Source: Antitrichia curtipendula (taxonomy: Eukaryota > Streptophyta > Bryopsida > Hypnales > Leucodontaceae). From it: DNA of 64,000 nucleotides. The notes under the pieces are model-generated. The model saw nothing but the letters and a program-made list of their open reading frames with translations. It searched no databases and was not told where the DNA came from. The DNA lies in contig OX579636.1 in NCBI GenBank assembly GCA_951230915.1, forward strand, positions 23,371,567-23,435,566, written 5' to 3'. The stretch's first letter is position 1. Every line of letters begins with the position of its first letter. Position numbers and translations under genes: made by a program. This document shows, piece by piece, positions 27,008 through 39,710 of this stretch.

Positions 27008-27543
27008 ATGGGCAAAGGAAGCTCCGGTGCGACGTTCTGCGAGGTCTTGCTCGCTATTCTTTTGCCACCTCTCGGCGTTTTCTTCCGTTATGGTTGCGGG
27101 GTGAGTATAATATTTAGCTTTCGAGATCTAGTTGCATTTCTTTAGATTTTTCTCATGGTGTTTTTAGGAGCTGATTGTGAACTTTTGTAGGTGTTTTGAG
27201 TCGAGTTTCTTTTGTCGCAAGAAGGGATACTGTGCCAGTTGTAGTAGGATTTTTTTTCATGCTGTTTTCAGTAACTGCGTAAATTTTTGAGATGTTCAGT
27301 AAGTTATACGAGTTTCTCATGTCGCGAGAATTGTAAGGGTGCCAGGTGTAAGAATTAGTTCTTTGTTCTTTTAGATTTTGTGCTCTTTTTGACACGAGGG
27401 AGAAAATTGATGAGTTTATCGTGTAAGTGCTGACCGAGCTTATTTGATGTCTGTGCCAGCTGGAGTTTTGGATTTGTTTACTGTTAACTATCCTCGGCTA
27501 CATTCCGGGAATTCTATACGCGCTCTATGTTATCGTCGCTTAG
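27008..27543 (+). CDS. RCI2: RCI2/LTI6/PMP3 family small hydrophobic membrane protein
   Basis: Two short exons, 27008-27100 and 27460-27543, join in phase 0 through a GT-AG intron of 359 bp and encode 58 aa. The product is MGKGSSGATFCEVLLAILLP continued by PLGVFFRYGCG in exon 1, then LEFWICLLLTILGYIPGILY and ALYVIVA in exon 2. This is the complete UPF0057/Pmp3 domain, with two transmembrane helices around the PPLGVF and GYIPG motifs and the usual length. The intron sits just before the conserved EFWI segment. Family members are plasma-membrane proteolipids induced by cold, salt and dehydration that limit Na+ entry and keep membrane potential; that role is inferred here from the family. The flanks are less AT-rich than the intergenic DNA, consistent with UTRs. 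I chose the start at 27008 because it gives the standard N-terminus. Confidence 0.95.
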
Positions 27544-28560
27544 GCGAGGGACGAGTATTCATGTCTATGGCCTGGAGCAGCAGAAACTGATATATTTGTT
27601 ACCTCAATGGCATAAAGGTGCATTACGAAATGGTCCCCGGTGTTGATTTGAAGGACCTTTTCCTGTGGTGTGCATTTCATGGACGTTTACAGGAGTGAAC
27701 GGCTATTCCTCGTGGCTCACTCAAGTACAGGAGTGGTCCGATTTTGTGTATGCTCAGCTGTGCATAGAAGTTCACCTTGTTTGCTGTAATAAAATATCCA
27801 TACTTCAATTCATATTTCTTGATACGAGTTGTACGACTCTTGAAAACAGCTTTTGTTATGCTTCACTGTATTGTATGTTGCTTTCCGTAGAAACGGAGTT
27901 TGTCAGCAAAAGCCTCTACTCCTGAAGGCGTGCCACCATATCCGGAATTATCGGACCTCAGGCTGGTTGCGTTCGGACGCCGAGACCATGTGTATTAGTG
28001 ACCCGATTTTGGCAGGATGTGCTTCTCCTCGGAAGCTCAGATGTCAAATCAGCCAGTTCCACTCTAATACGAAACCGTCACGAGTACGTGCTGTGCACGC
28101 AAGTGTGAATACTTGATGATGGCCCTGGGGGACGTTCTGTGCTCTCGGTTACGCAAATTTCCCTTTTCACTCCGAACTTCCCGTTGATTTACAGCTCGTA
28201 GGCTCAAATCGAACGTGATGAAAATTCGCGAAACCTGTGGTACTTATATTACGTGATCAATACGTAGCCTCGTTAGGCCGTGGTACTATCTGTCTACAAT
28301 AGTAAGTTGCTGCTGTATTATATTCACACTTGGCTTTTCATCACTTTCTTCACCTTTGCTTGTCACATGAAGCTGAAGACAACTATCTCCTTGTATTTTC
28401 ATTTGTGGAACTTCTGGTCGTCTGGTGCTCTTGTTTCATGCTAGGAGGGTGTTTCTTTCGTTCCTTCCATTCTTCGTTCCTCGTAAAGGCGGGCGTGAAG
28501 GGGTCCCTCTGCAAGCAGCTGTCAAGCAAGCAATCTGTAACTAAAGAATATATCAATTAA
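27544..28560 (+). other. Probable RCI2 3' UTR and downstream transcribed-looking DNA
   Basis: Composition is balanced and unlike the AT-rich intergenic DNA. An AATAAA signal lies at about 27788 (in TGTAATAAAATAT). ORFs here (for example 27665-27925 and 28330-28560) have no recognisable similarity. The sequence past about 27820 may belong to another transcript or to an old gene fragment. Confidence 0.35.
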
Positions 28561-28632
28561 AATAAGATTTTCAAGTCAGATATGTCTGCTCTCAGCGGCT
28601 CTTGTCTTAACTCTGTAAGGACGCCGAAAGAC

Positions 28633-28924
28633 ACTAAGGTCCAGAAATCGCCCACCTAAGAGCTGAAACTGAATTTTGGGAAGGCAAAAACTCTCAAAAT
28701 ATTTTTCAGTAAATTTTCCTTGAAAGAAAAGTGGATTTATCATCTAACGTCAGTCGTTTCATATTTTTTGGAGCTTTTTGAAATTAGTTATGAAATTTTG
28801 AAGTTGAACTGGCATAGGGCTCCAAAATCGTCCACCCCTGAAATGTACACTGTTTGTACATCAGTGAAGGTTATGAAAAAACATGTACAAATCATGTACA
28901 TTTTATAGGTGGGCGGTTCTTAAT
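28633..28924. mobile_element. Small inverted-repeat element, copy 1 of a pair
   Basis: The left end (ACTAAGGTCCAGAAATCGCC, then CACCTAAGAG) and the right end (TTTATAGGTGGGCGGTTCTTAATG) form imperfect inverted repeats around CGCCCACCTA. The interior word TATTTTTCAGTAAATTTTC is shared, inverted, with the element at 54916-55237. Confidence 0.65.
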
Positions 28925-30530
28925 GCCCAAACTATTCTCGAGCCTGTTACCTTAATTAAGTGACTGAAGGATGACAAAGAATGCTTCTATGTAGGACAAA
29001 AGTATAGATTTTTCATTCTCAGAGTTTTGTGTGAAAAGGGAAGGTCTTGTACAATAGTTTGACCTCCAATGAGTGCGCTTGGAATTTTCTTAAGCAAATG
29101 ATTCACATGGTACCAAAAAAGATGATTTTCATAGTGATTGGACCATACTTATGGGATTATCCAATACTCCCACAAGGTATCTAGATATACCAATCTTCTT
29201 GAGATTATGGAGGGGAGGGGGGAAAACAAAGTTAAGAATGACCAGTCCATGCTACAGTTATAAAACATTATTAGCAACTCACTACACTAAAACTAACTAT
29301 ACTTATTATCATCCATATTAACTACTTGTTTAAAGATAGATTTTATCAATAGGAAGATTATGTTAATCATAAAATTCAATCATAATATTCAATTATGATT
29401 ATCAAGAATGTTGTGGTTATTATACTTAATAACAATATTTTTGGCCTTATGCACTTTTAATCCAATTTGATTCTCCTAATCCAAAAAATGGTATCTATTA
29501 AAATATTATTTTTGGTGCCATACATAATGACTCATCCAAATTGTCAACTGTATTCTATTGTAAAGACTAAAAATGAAATAGTTTTTTCTTGTCCATTGGT
29601 TACATTCACACTTATCTCAAAATTAACCCTTAACCCTTAAAAAATTAGACATTTGAATTTCAAGCAACAAATGAATACAAATATATCTCAACCACGTAGA
29701 ACCTTGATTTTTCATTCATTTAAAGCTTAGTGCATGTGTTAATTTTTTCAAATTTGTATGATATAGATTTTCAAATCCCTTTTTAAAAAACATTCTATAG
29801 TTCAAGCAGCATTAGTATATTTGACCTCAAAGTGTAATTTTTCAATTCAAAGAATGGCCCTTCAAAAATGACTTGAAGGAGTACAAATTAAAACATAATT
29901 AGAAGTTACCATTTTGAACTTAAGGAAAAAACATCTTGCAAAAGTCACAAAAATTGAGCCTAAGATTAATTTTAGAAGATTTTTAATTTTTGGTTTCCAA
30001 ATTTATTAAAATATATTAGATAATATAGAAGTTGATCTAATTATACAAAAATTATTAATAGATCATATTTTACAAAATTTTACAAAAAATCAACATCAAA
30101 TCATCTTTCAATCAAATATTTTATAACACATTTTACAATTTTGGAAATTTGGTAATGAGGATATCCCAAATTCCATGATGATTTGCTACATGGTAGATTA
30201 CGCACTAATGGTCCACACATCAAAAAGTGGATGCATCTTGGTAAAAAATAATTGCAACTTTCAAAAAATCTATAATTGGTTTTGATAGAACCCCTAAAGA
30301 AATGCGATGTTTTGAGGCGCAATGCTCTTTTAAAATAATTGTATCTAAAGCAAATCTTCATTTATTCTTTGACAAGTTCAATCATAAAATCTTTTAGATA
30401 ACTATAATATAGGTCATTTATAGTGAGTTTAAGACATAAATCTTTCAAACTTCAAAACCATAGAAGGAATTTCATATTGTAATATTATTCAACTAAGTAG
30501 ATTGATCTTGAGGAAATAAAACAAATAGCC
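28925..30530. other. AT-rich intergenic DNA with a partial repeat
   Basis: I see no gene. The first part (to about 29150) is homologous, in direct orientation, to 55245-55430 (shared AAAAGGGAAGGTCTT). The rest is AT-rich and unremarkable. Confidence 0.5.
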
Positions 30531-30698
30531 AAAAATATTTTGTCACCAAATAAAAAAAAAGTGAACCAACACAAAAATATTTTGTCACCAAATCAAAAAG
30601 AAGTGAACCAACACAAAAAAAATTTTGTCACCAAATCAAAAAGAAGTGAACCAATACAAAAAAATTTTTGTCACCAAATCAAAAAGAAGTGAACCCAA
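30531..30698. repeat. Tandem repeat, about four units of about 43 bp
   Basis: The unit contains ATTTTGTCACCAAATCAAAA followed by GAAGTGAACCAACAC and an A-run of varying length. Four consecutive copies are visible, with small changes in the A-run and in the last few bases. Confidence 0.9.
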
Positions 30699-32560
30699 AG
30701 TCACATGATGATTTGCTATATGATAGATCAATAAAAAAATTAAACTACAAGTACAAGCCCTAATGATTCTAAACCCCCCCATGTCTCATTATTTGCTTAA
30801 TACTATAATAAGAGCAACAAAAAATAAACCAAAAGCTAATGCTTTGCCAAATATAAAATAAAAAGTAAAAATAGGATTCAAAGTACTAATTATGAGGTTG
30901 ACTTTGCACAAATAAATAAATGGATATCAAACAACCATCCATAAAAATGCAGAGCAAGTGATAATATTGATCTCACAACAAATGCAAAACAGAAGAGCTT
31001 AAGACAACTAAGACTCTGCTATCAAATTGTTGCAAAAAATACTTAATGTTAACTTTTGTTTCAAAAATGTTGTTGTTTGGCCATAGAACTACCATTTCTA
31101 CAATTACTAGTACTATGTAGATGTAGGGCAATATGAATTACGAAACTTTATTTAAAATTATTTAAAAACCATTCCAAAATGATTAAAAATGATATAAAAA
31201 TGTAACAAAGAAATAAAAAATCAATAAAAAAAATTTTAATTTTTTAAAAATCATTAAAAGTGAATCAAGAAATTAGTGGGCTTACTTTGCAATACTATGC
31301 ATAGCTACTGACTACAATGGACTACTATAAAACTTGGAGGGCCAAAAATTAGCAGAAAATGTATACATGAACATTTGAATTTTAGTAATTTTTAAAAAAA
31401 TTATAAAAATAAATTAAAATATGTCCATTTTTCTACACTTTGGCACACTTGAATTGCACCAAATTATTCTAAAAGGAATTATTTTTCTCATTCTAATTTT
31501 TACGCAAACACTAGAAGAAAACCTTATTGCATTCAACACAATCTGGGTGACATTTTCTGTTTCTTGTAACAAAATATGTTAAATTCAATGCCCATGAAGA
31601 CCTGAATGGAATTCTTAGTTGTAATTTTGAAGTGAGATATCTTCATCTTCCACATCATTTTTTTATCCCACATTACTTGAGGTTCTAAGGCAAAAAATTG
31701 ATCTACAGTGAGAATTCCAAATAATTTGCAAGATATATGACATTTTTATTATGGTAAAATGTCTAATGGATAGGACATAGTGGAAATAACCTTAATTTCT
31801 TTAGAACTATAGAGCCTACCATAGCATCTTTAGTGAGTCTTCCTTCTTGAGGCATTGTGGTGATGCTTCAAGAATTGATGCATCAAAAAATTGTGATGTG
31901 CATGTCAAAGATGTTTTCAATATTTTTGATGCATTGATTATTTGAGATGCAACAACTTGCACAAATATAAAGTTTAGCTTACACCTCAACCATTAATCAT
32001 CAAAATATAAGAGATTCTTAAATGGTCTAATTTTATCTGATAATGATTTACTTGCATTATAAGATAAAATTAGACCTTGTTGCAAGTGAAATCTAGGTTA
32101 AATCAACACTGTAACAACTTTATTGTATAAGGTGCACAATTTAAAAGTTAAAGGTGCAAGATACTACTACTAGGTTGTAAGGTACTCTAAACTTTATTTA
32201 TAATCATCAAAACCCAATGAAAACAAAGTTCAATTTCACTACAAATCTATTGAAGTTTATGTAAGTGATATTATTTATAAAAAGAGCTCAACAAAAACAG
32301 AGATAGTGCATGCACCTAATATCTATTATTTAAGTATGCACTCATCCTAAGTATACCGTCATGTTGGGACCTAAGTATCACATCCTTCCTTAATTCATCT
32401 TTTATGAGAATGTAATGATTTGATTTATGCTGGTTTTAATGAAGAGCTCTAACCTTGGATATTGCAATTAGAAGCTTCCATGGAAGTAGGTCTCCTACCT
32501 TTTTATATAATGTGAATGATGAAGTCAAGTAACACAGGTGATGACGGCAACTTTGTTGAT
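30699..32560. other. AT-rich intergenic DNA
   Basis: I see no gene. A CACTAGAAGAAAACC end at about 31510 looks like a CACTA-type or MULE terminus, but I found no partner end. Confidence 0.5.
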
Positions 32561-32986
32561 TATGGTAGAACCACCCATTGTCGACCACTTAAGGAATTCT
32601 GCATATGTTCTGGAGCAATAGAAGGCAATATGAATTTACAGACATGTAGGAAGATAGAAATGATGGACATTGTCAAGTTTTCATGATTTTTTTCCTTAAA
32701 CTGAATTTACTATGAATTTTGGAAGCCAAAAGTTGGCCTCAACCCATATCTAAGGTTTAGAGTCTTCCAATTTCGACCATTCCATAACTACTTCCCCACT
32801 CATTGCTTCTTGCTTTCTTGCTCACTAAGTCAGGACATGTGTCATGACTTTATAGTGCCAACCTTGCGAAAGAGAAAAAATCACATTTCAAACTATGGTT
32901 GGAATCTGTACCAGCCTTGGTTGGAAATAGCTGCACCCTACAGGTTGGTTATTGATGGCCAGTTGGTAATGGGTGGTTCTACCATA
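32561..32986. mobile_element. MITE with TATGGTAGAA inverted repeats, next to the 4CL-like stop codon
   Basis: The arms 32561-32579 and 32968-32986 are exact 19-bp inverted repeats, TATGGTAGAACCACCCATT. The right end is only 23 bp from the stop codon of the 4CL-like gene (33012-33010), so most of the 3' UTR of that gene should be element sequence. The related element at 41148-41538 has TATGGTAGAAGTACCTATT ends. Confidence 0.75.
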
Positions 32987-33009
32987 GTGCTGTCTTTCCT
33001 GGAGCTTGG

Positions 33010-36000
33010 CTACAATTTTGATTTCAACATCACCAAATTGACAAGTTCTCTGTGCAGTATCTTTCCTGCTGCAGACTTGGGTATGGTGTCCATGAAAGCC
33101 ACTTTCCGCACTTTCTTGTAAGGAGCCACCTGGTCACAAAAACCCACCGGAATCAAGCTTCATTCAAGCAGAGATGGAAGCAAAGATTGAACACAAATGG
33201 AGACTTTACAACCACATGAATATTTAAGAGTCTCAGTTTCATTGGGGCAGTTCTACTTTCTTTGCCACTTGGACATGGGTAGCAAATCCCATCCAGGGTA
33301 GCAAATACCAAATTAAACACTCTCCCCTCTCTAATGACACACTATGAAATTGCACGTTCTTTGTATACCCTTAGAATCTGTCAAGTTGTGTGCAGATCGA
33401 ATTGGACAATTTCAACATGCAAAGTTCCAAATTCTTTGAAGAGTGCATTTAGATGCCTATTTAAAAGAGGTCATTAGAGAGGCTTGCAGCTCACAGCCCA
33501 GAGACCTTGTCCAACAGGGAAACATCACGACCCATATTCCAACTAAGTAAATGTCCACATGTCATGAATTCCATTCATCAAATTGGAGACAGTCAGACGA
33601 TTATCTACAAGATATGCATAAGAAATATTAACAAGAAACATTAGAATCTTGGTAGGCAGGTTCTGACTTTTAAATTAACAATGCTTGGATCACTAAATTG
33701 GTGACATGGTGATGTGTACCTGCTCAGCAACCCACTGCATGATATGGTCAGCAGTGATTTCAAACCCTCTTTTTCGGACGATACATGCCATTGGAATTTG
33801 GCCACTCTGCTTGTCAGGATACCTGCGGTTGCACCAATTTGCAGCACAATTGTCATGTGGAGGAGGAGCATACATTCATTTGCTAGAATCCTACATAATT
33901 ATGTATTTCTGTAAATACCTACTGTATGACCCTAGCGGAAATCAGGTGGTCAAGGAGCTGATTCAAGGAGCTGGTTCATTTTTGCTAGAACTTGAACAAG
34001 ACGTGATTTCTACTACACTAAGTGTCAAAATGGGCGATTTCTTTGGTTTCACAGCCTTCAATTCTCACTATCATAAACTGAATTGCTCACCAGCAATCTA
34101 CTACATTTCTGGTCAATGAACTGTTTATTTCTAGTCAATTGCAGATGCGTTGATTTTCAAGGTGTGTTTCTTGGTGTTTTGGGTACCTAATATGATGAAA
34201 TCTGATAAGACTTTGCAGGTAACATGCATTTATAAATCCTGCGGATGTGAGATTGTGTTGACTAGCTACACTTTTGTCTTGTCTTGGTTTGATGTGCAGG
34301 TTGGTCTCTTGCAATGGGATGAATTGTTCATTCGTTTCCCTCAGAAAATAGTAAATCTTAATGAAACCTAACTCATTTAAGGCTAGCATGTATCAAGGTT
34401 GCATTCAGATAAGTATTCAGGATCGATGAAGGATGAGTTGCTTACGGAATAATTGCGCAATCCAGCACTGCCGGGTGAGAGGAAAGAAGATCTTCCAGCT
34501 CAGCAGGTGCTACCTGCACAAATGCACAATTCAAAGAGAAAAATGAAGAGTCTGTTGAAGACATTATGTTGATCATCCGGATTGAAAACAGGTTCACTGC
34601 ACTCAAGAGATGCAGTCCGAAAGCCCCAATTGCACAATCATGAGCCTGAAACACTTCTGAACTGAAGCACAAAGAGCTCAAGGAATTACTTTGATCTCAT
34701 GCACAGAACAAACTACTTATGTGTAATTATTCCACTTTCAGAATCCAATCAATTTTGCTGCAAGACCTATCATACATCCTATCACGCAGTGCTAAGAACC
34801 GAAATTTTTATGATTCAAGAACCTTCTAATAACATATGTTTCAAAATTGAAGCAACAAGCAGATCTTCCGTGAGAAAAACGTTTGCATGTATTGCACCTG
34901 GTAGCCATTGTACTTCACAAGCTCCTTGAGCCGATCCACAACGTAGAGGTAGCCATCTTCATCAAATTTCACCATGTCACCAGTGCAAAGCCACCCATTT
35001 TTTCCAAATGCTTCTTCTGTTTCCTTGGGGTTGTTCACATACTCTGCATGTGCCAATTTTTAAAAATTGGGTTAGTGGGAAGACTAGAAGTTGACAATTT
35101 CCCACAATCCTTTGGACTTGGTCCCATACAAGAAGTCTGGTGATAAGAGGAAGGCGATGCTAACAGCTGAGTATGTGGAAATTTAATAAAATGGCGGTAT
35201 TCCGTGTGCCATTTTCAAATTGCCTAGTCTGAACCGTGAACGTGACATCTAGACCTATTATAGATTTCAGAAATCGAGGACTAATATTGATTTCAAACTG
35301 TTTGGTCTGAACTGTAAAAGTGCATCTAGGATGTATGTAGATTTCAGGCATCTAGAAAAAGTATAATAAACCTAGGACAATTGTACATTGCAGACTGCAC
35401 GGTCTGAACTATAAAAACTGCCCCAAGTAGTGGAATAGCGCCATTTTAATGAAATTTGTCATGAGTTGAGTTCATGATTTCAGTTTGGTGTTAAATGAGG
35501 TGTTTTGCACCAGTAGTTTAAATTATTCTACATGAAAATTAGTAACCTAATCCAGCTTGTCTACAAATCCAGATTGAAGTTTTCTCTTGATCGATTTAGG
35601 GGGTTTTCACTCTTGAAGGTATATGTCACCCTCAATACGTTAGGAAAAAAGTGAAGAGAAGAAGTCAGAAGAGCCGCCTTGATGTCAGATCATCTGATGA
35701 AGAATCAAAAACGTAATTCATACGGAGTAATTAGTAACCACAATATTAGACTGAGAGTCCGAAACAACTTTCAACAATACTCAACAATGTAGTTCAGCGC
35801 ATAAAATTGTGAAAGATACTCTTTGGTCCAATCACCTTTCATGATGGAAGGGCCTCGGACCCAAAGCTCCCCGGACATCCGCATGGATAACGGCTTCTTG
35901 GTTTTGAGGTCCACCACCATTGCTTCCCAGCATGGTAACAGGAGACCGCAAGAGTCAGCATGGGCGTCATCGCCTGCAGTCAGACTGGAAATGCAACCGA

Positions 36001-39000
36001 TTGTCTCCGTCATTCCATATTCCTGCCATTTCCAACATCACATTTTTCAGCAGCTGGAAAAAAAAAGTTGCAAAAAAAAAAGCTTGCAAATCGAATGAAG
36101 ATTCAGTTGATTTTGAGCAATGTTAGAACCTTGGAAAAGAAGATACTCCCTTTTAACCATTCGTGTATGCTCTCTCTCTAGTAAATGATTGTTAGTATTT
36201 TGAGTTTGATTTGATTTGATTTTCGTCTTACAATGGAGGAAAAAACTTCTCATGCAAGAATCAAGATGACACGACGCATACCATCTTAAATTTTACCAAT
36301 GGAAACTTCTCAGCAAAAGCCGAAATTGTCTCCTTTCCCAAAGGCGCAGTTCCACATGCTATTTGCACCCATGATCTCAAGTCAAATTGATGCACATCAT
36401 CCACATTCATAAGAGCTTTCACAATTGGCGGAGCGGAACACGTGTGTGTCACCCGGTACGTTTGAATAGCCCTGAGCATGGTGATAGCCTCAAACTTCCT
36501 AAAAATGATCACAGACATGCCCCGAGCAAGAGAACTTAGTACGCACACGGTAAACCCGTACGCGTGGTACATGGGCAATACAGTCAATATCCTTGAGAGA
36601 TTTTTGCCTTGGTCAGCTGCCACATATCCACAGACTGCTGAGACGTAGTTCTGGTGTGTGAGTGCCACTCCTTTGCTCCTCCCAGTTGTGCCAGAGGAAA
36701 ACAAAATTGACACCATGTCGCTTTGCTTTGATTGTGGCCTGCAAACCATGACTATGATATTAAAATTTCAATGAGACCTGTAAGAGTGTAATCTACAAAT
36801 TTGTGATGTATTTAAGTGGAAAATAAATATGTGCAACCACGGTAGTTGAAAAAAAAAGTTGAATTATATCGATAACTACTCCCCTGCTTCCCATTTTTCT
36901 AGACATGTATTCATTTTCAATTGATAGTCGATCAATTAACAAAATATGCTTTCTACCCTCACTACCTGATCCGCCAAGATCGTTGTGTCTTCATTGAGAT
37001 TATGCTAGATAACTCAAATCTAGAGCCTAGTTAGGAAAAAGTATATACATCCTTTGCCTGATTGCCGCTTGCAAACCTCGATCAAAATGTACTAATTTCC
37101 AAGACTGACGAGACTGCAGATATGGTTCCCTAATACATTTAAGAAGTACAATTCCACTCCATGACATAGTTATCGATCGATTGACAGGACATGATGATAG
37201 AGCAAAAAACAAGCTCAATAATATGTGGCAATTGGAAATCATTGCATTCATTTGGTAACGCCTCCAGAAGTTATAAGCAATAGATGAGTTTAAGTTATCA
37301 GTCATCAGTGCACAGGGTCTTGGTGCAAGTTATCAAACCTTTCAACATTTGGCAGCCCGGTTTCGAGCAAGGATGAGTAGGAGAACATTGTGTTGCCGCT
37401 GAATCTTGGCACGGCAGTCTCCATACTCCCAACAATTACTGTTGGCAGTTGCGCGGCGCTGACCTTCTCCATCACCTCAGCTGATGTGATAATGTACTTC
37501 GCTCCTGTAGAAATTGTGATCATTCATTGTGTTTAATTTGGTGTTGAAATTGTCCAAACACCTCTGTAATTTGAACAGTAAGAATTCCAGATGCGACCCA
37601 ACCCGTAACATTCTGGAGGAGCTGCTTCGACACCCTTGAGAAACGAATCTATATTCTTTTTGAGCACACTTTTGAGCTCAAGCTGAGTTAACATTAAGGT
37701 ACATGGGAATTTCGTTAAAATGGCGGTATTCCATGTGCCATTTTCAGACCGCCCGGTCTGAACCGTGAAAGTGCCGTTAGAACTGGTATAGATTTCAAAA
37801 CTTTGGAATTATATATAGATTTTAGAAACCTTGGACTTATACAGATTTCAGAAATCTAGAACGCAAATAGGATTTAGACCGTGTGGCCTAACCTGTAAAC
37901 GTGACATCTAGGACCTATGTAGATTTCAGACATCTAAAAACGGTCTAGATTTCAGTTGTACATTTCAGACCGCGTGGTCTAAACTGTAAAAACTGTCAAA
38001 GTAGTGGAATACCACCATTTTAACGAAATTTGCCATGTACCCAAATCTACCCAAATCCACCCAAATCTATAGGAGGCAGATAGAGTCTAGCGCCTGCAAT
38101 TTGAGATTTCTACAAAAGGAGTTAGTCACTAATCAAACTACATGCATGCTCTTGAATCACAGTCTCTGAACATCAAACTTTGAGCTTCTCTCTGATCGAG
38201 TCGCCATTAACACTGGTGAAGCTGATACTACAAGTATGGGCAATTTCGTTAAAATGGCAAAATTCCGTAACTTTGGCAGTTTTCACAGTTCAGAGCGGGC
38301 GCTCTGAAATGTTCAACTGTCCTAGAGTTCTGAAATCTAAACCTCTTATAGATGTTTGAAATCTACAATAGTCATAGATGTTGCTTTCAAAGTTCAAACC
38401 GTGCGATTTGAAATTTACATTAGTGCTAGATTTCTGAAATCTATATAAGACAAAGATTTATGTAATCTATACCCCTCGTAGATGTCACTTTCGCAGTTCA
38501 AAGTGGCCGCTCTGAAAATGGCATACGGAATATGCCATTTTAACGAAATTGCCCATAAGTCTAATTAATTCGCTACTGTTACAAATCTCTTACCCTAAGG
38601 AATCCATGCTGGCTCCCATTCGGCTTTACCTGAAGAATGTTATGCAGATTTTGTTTTAGACTACAAATTAAAAACCAATATTACATGAAGTATTAACTAT
38701 TAACCTGGATCGATCAAATTGGTTAAGATGATGGATTTTATCAACATTTGCACCATAATTTCAGTCATCAAACGGAAACCTCTGTCAGATCCATGTAGAC
38801 AGACCTAGTTTTCAGAGCACAGGGCACCTGAACTTCACAAGTTTACCCCTCTACCCCTCTCAGTCACTCCGCTTTAACAAATATGACAATGAACCCTAGT
38901 GTGCGGTGAACACACAGGACCTCAGCTAGAGAATGAACAAAACCTGAATTGCTGATCTGTTTCCAAAGCTCTTGCGCAGTGTTCATCGGATTCAGAGTGG

Positions 39001-39343
39001 TCACAACGGCTCCAAGCCATGTTACAGCCAAAAAGCTGACTGGAAACTCAATGGAATTCGGCAGCAGAAGCACTACCACATCATGTTGTTGCACCCCCAC
39101 GACCTGAGAAAATCCTGTCGCCAGCGCACTCACGTTCTGCTCGAGTTCTCTGAAAGAGAGAGATCTGCCAGTGACGCCGTCAACAAGAGCCACTTCGTCA
39201 CTGAACTGGTGAGTGAACAAGAAGGAGAGAAGGTTCACGTTCTCCGGGATCGTAAATGGGGGTCGCTTGCTGTAGAAGATGCCATTGCTACTGCAGTATC
39301 CGGAACGGTGATCAGCACCCTCAGAGAAATGCTCGCAACACAT
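33010..39343 (-). CDS. 4CLL: Peroxisomal 4-coumarate:CoA ligase-like acyl-CoA synthetase
   Basis: An ATP-dependent acyl/aryl-CoA ligase of the adenylate-forming (ANL) superfamily. Eight exons, 39343-38944, 37504-37339, 36738-36282, 36022-35836, 35043-34898, 34513-34446, 33822-33720 and 33129-33010, sum to 1647 nt, giving 548 aa, the usual 4CL length. The N-terminus [17 protein letters not shown] leads into RPPFTIP. The AMP-binding box is [15 protein letters not shown], followed by [15 protein letters not shown] (usually GYGMTE), [19 protein letters not shown] and [20 protein letters not shown]. The A10 catalytic lysine is in [13 protein letters not shown] (His replaces a common Arg). The last residues are SKL, a canonical PTS1, so import into peroxisomes is expected. 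Family members with this layout activate OPC-8:0 (jasmonate), cinnamic or fatty acids; I cannot tell the substrate. A longer reading from 39418 would start on TTG, so I chose the ATG at 39343. All introns are GT-AG; introns 1 and 4 carry foldback elements. Confidence 0.95.
35172..35463. mobile_element. TA-flanked foldback element, copy A (4CL-like intron 4)
   Basis: The left end contains ATAAAATGGCGGTATTCC and the right end GGAATAGCGCCATTTTAAT, which are inverted repeats. The interior has further internal mirror words (GATTTCAG, CTAGA, GGTCTGAAC). It lies wholly inside the intron 35044-35835. Confidence 0.75.
37698..38041. mobile_element. TA-flanked foldback element, copy B (4CL-like intron 1)
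   Basis: The best copy. The ends are GGTACATGGGAATTTCGTTA and its inverted partner TAACGAAATTTGCCATGTACC, with arms of about 35 bp continuing through AAAATGG and GGTATTCC. If the TA inside GGTAC is the target duplication, the termini start CATGG. There is no coding capacity. Confidence 0.85.
38235..38557. mobile_element. TA-flanked foldback element, copy C (4CL-like intron 1)
   Basis: The ends are TATGGGCAATTTCGTTAAAA and TTTTAACGAAATTGCCCATA, exact inverted repeats. Inverted similarity continues inward (CAGAGCGG-type words, TTCACAGTTCA versus TTCGCAGTTCA) through most of the element, so the transcript could fold into a long hairpin. A TA dinucleotide at each edge fits a mariner-type target. 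Confidence 0.85.
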
Positions 39344-39710
39344 GGTTACTGACTTCTGATTATGGAAGCTCCCAACTAAGTTGTAAAACCCCCCTTCAAC
39401 TGGTTTATGTACTGACAAGAATTGCCTGATTTCGCAAAATTAAAGACGAAGAAAGTCTAGTTTCCGTTTGGGAACTATCTGGAGTGAGTTTGTTGAAGAC
39501 CGACAACAAAGTCCACATCAAAGTGCACAGGACTTCAAATTCTTAAACAGTCCGTGTACGAGTTGTTACTGATTGCGCATCTAACAAGGCCTCGAACTGG
39601 TGTATGAGCAAGACGTAATGGATTTCACAGCTAGAATTCAAGAAGAAGAAGTCTGGTTTCTTTGGGGGTTGGCATACGTGAATCTAAATATCAGGAGTTT
39701 GTCTCATTGT

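Noticed and set aside
30531..30698. CRISPR-like array
   Set aside because: The units are contiguous with no unique spacers, in a plant genome; a simple tandem repeat.
38972..39352. 126-codon plus-strand ORF
   Set aside because: Antisense to exon 1 of the 4CL-like gene.
39344..39418. A 25-codon N-terminal extension of the 4CL-like protein
   Set aside because: It would start on TTG, not ATG; the ATG at 39343 gives a family-typical length and N-terminus.
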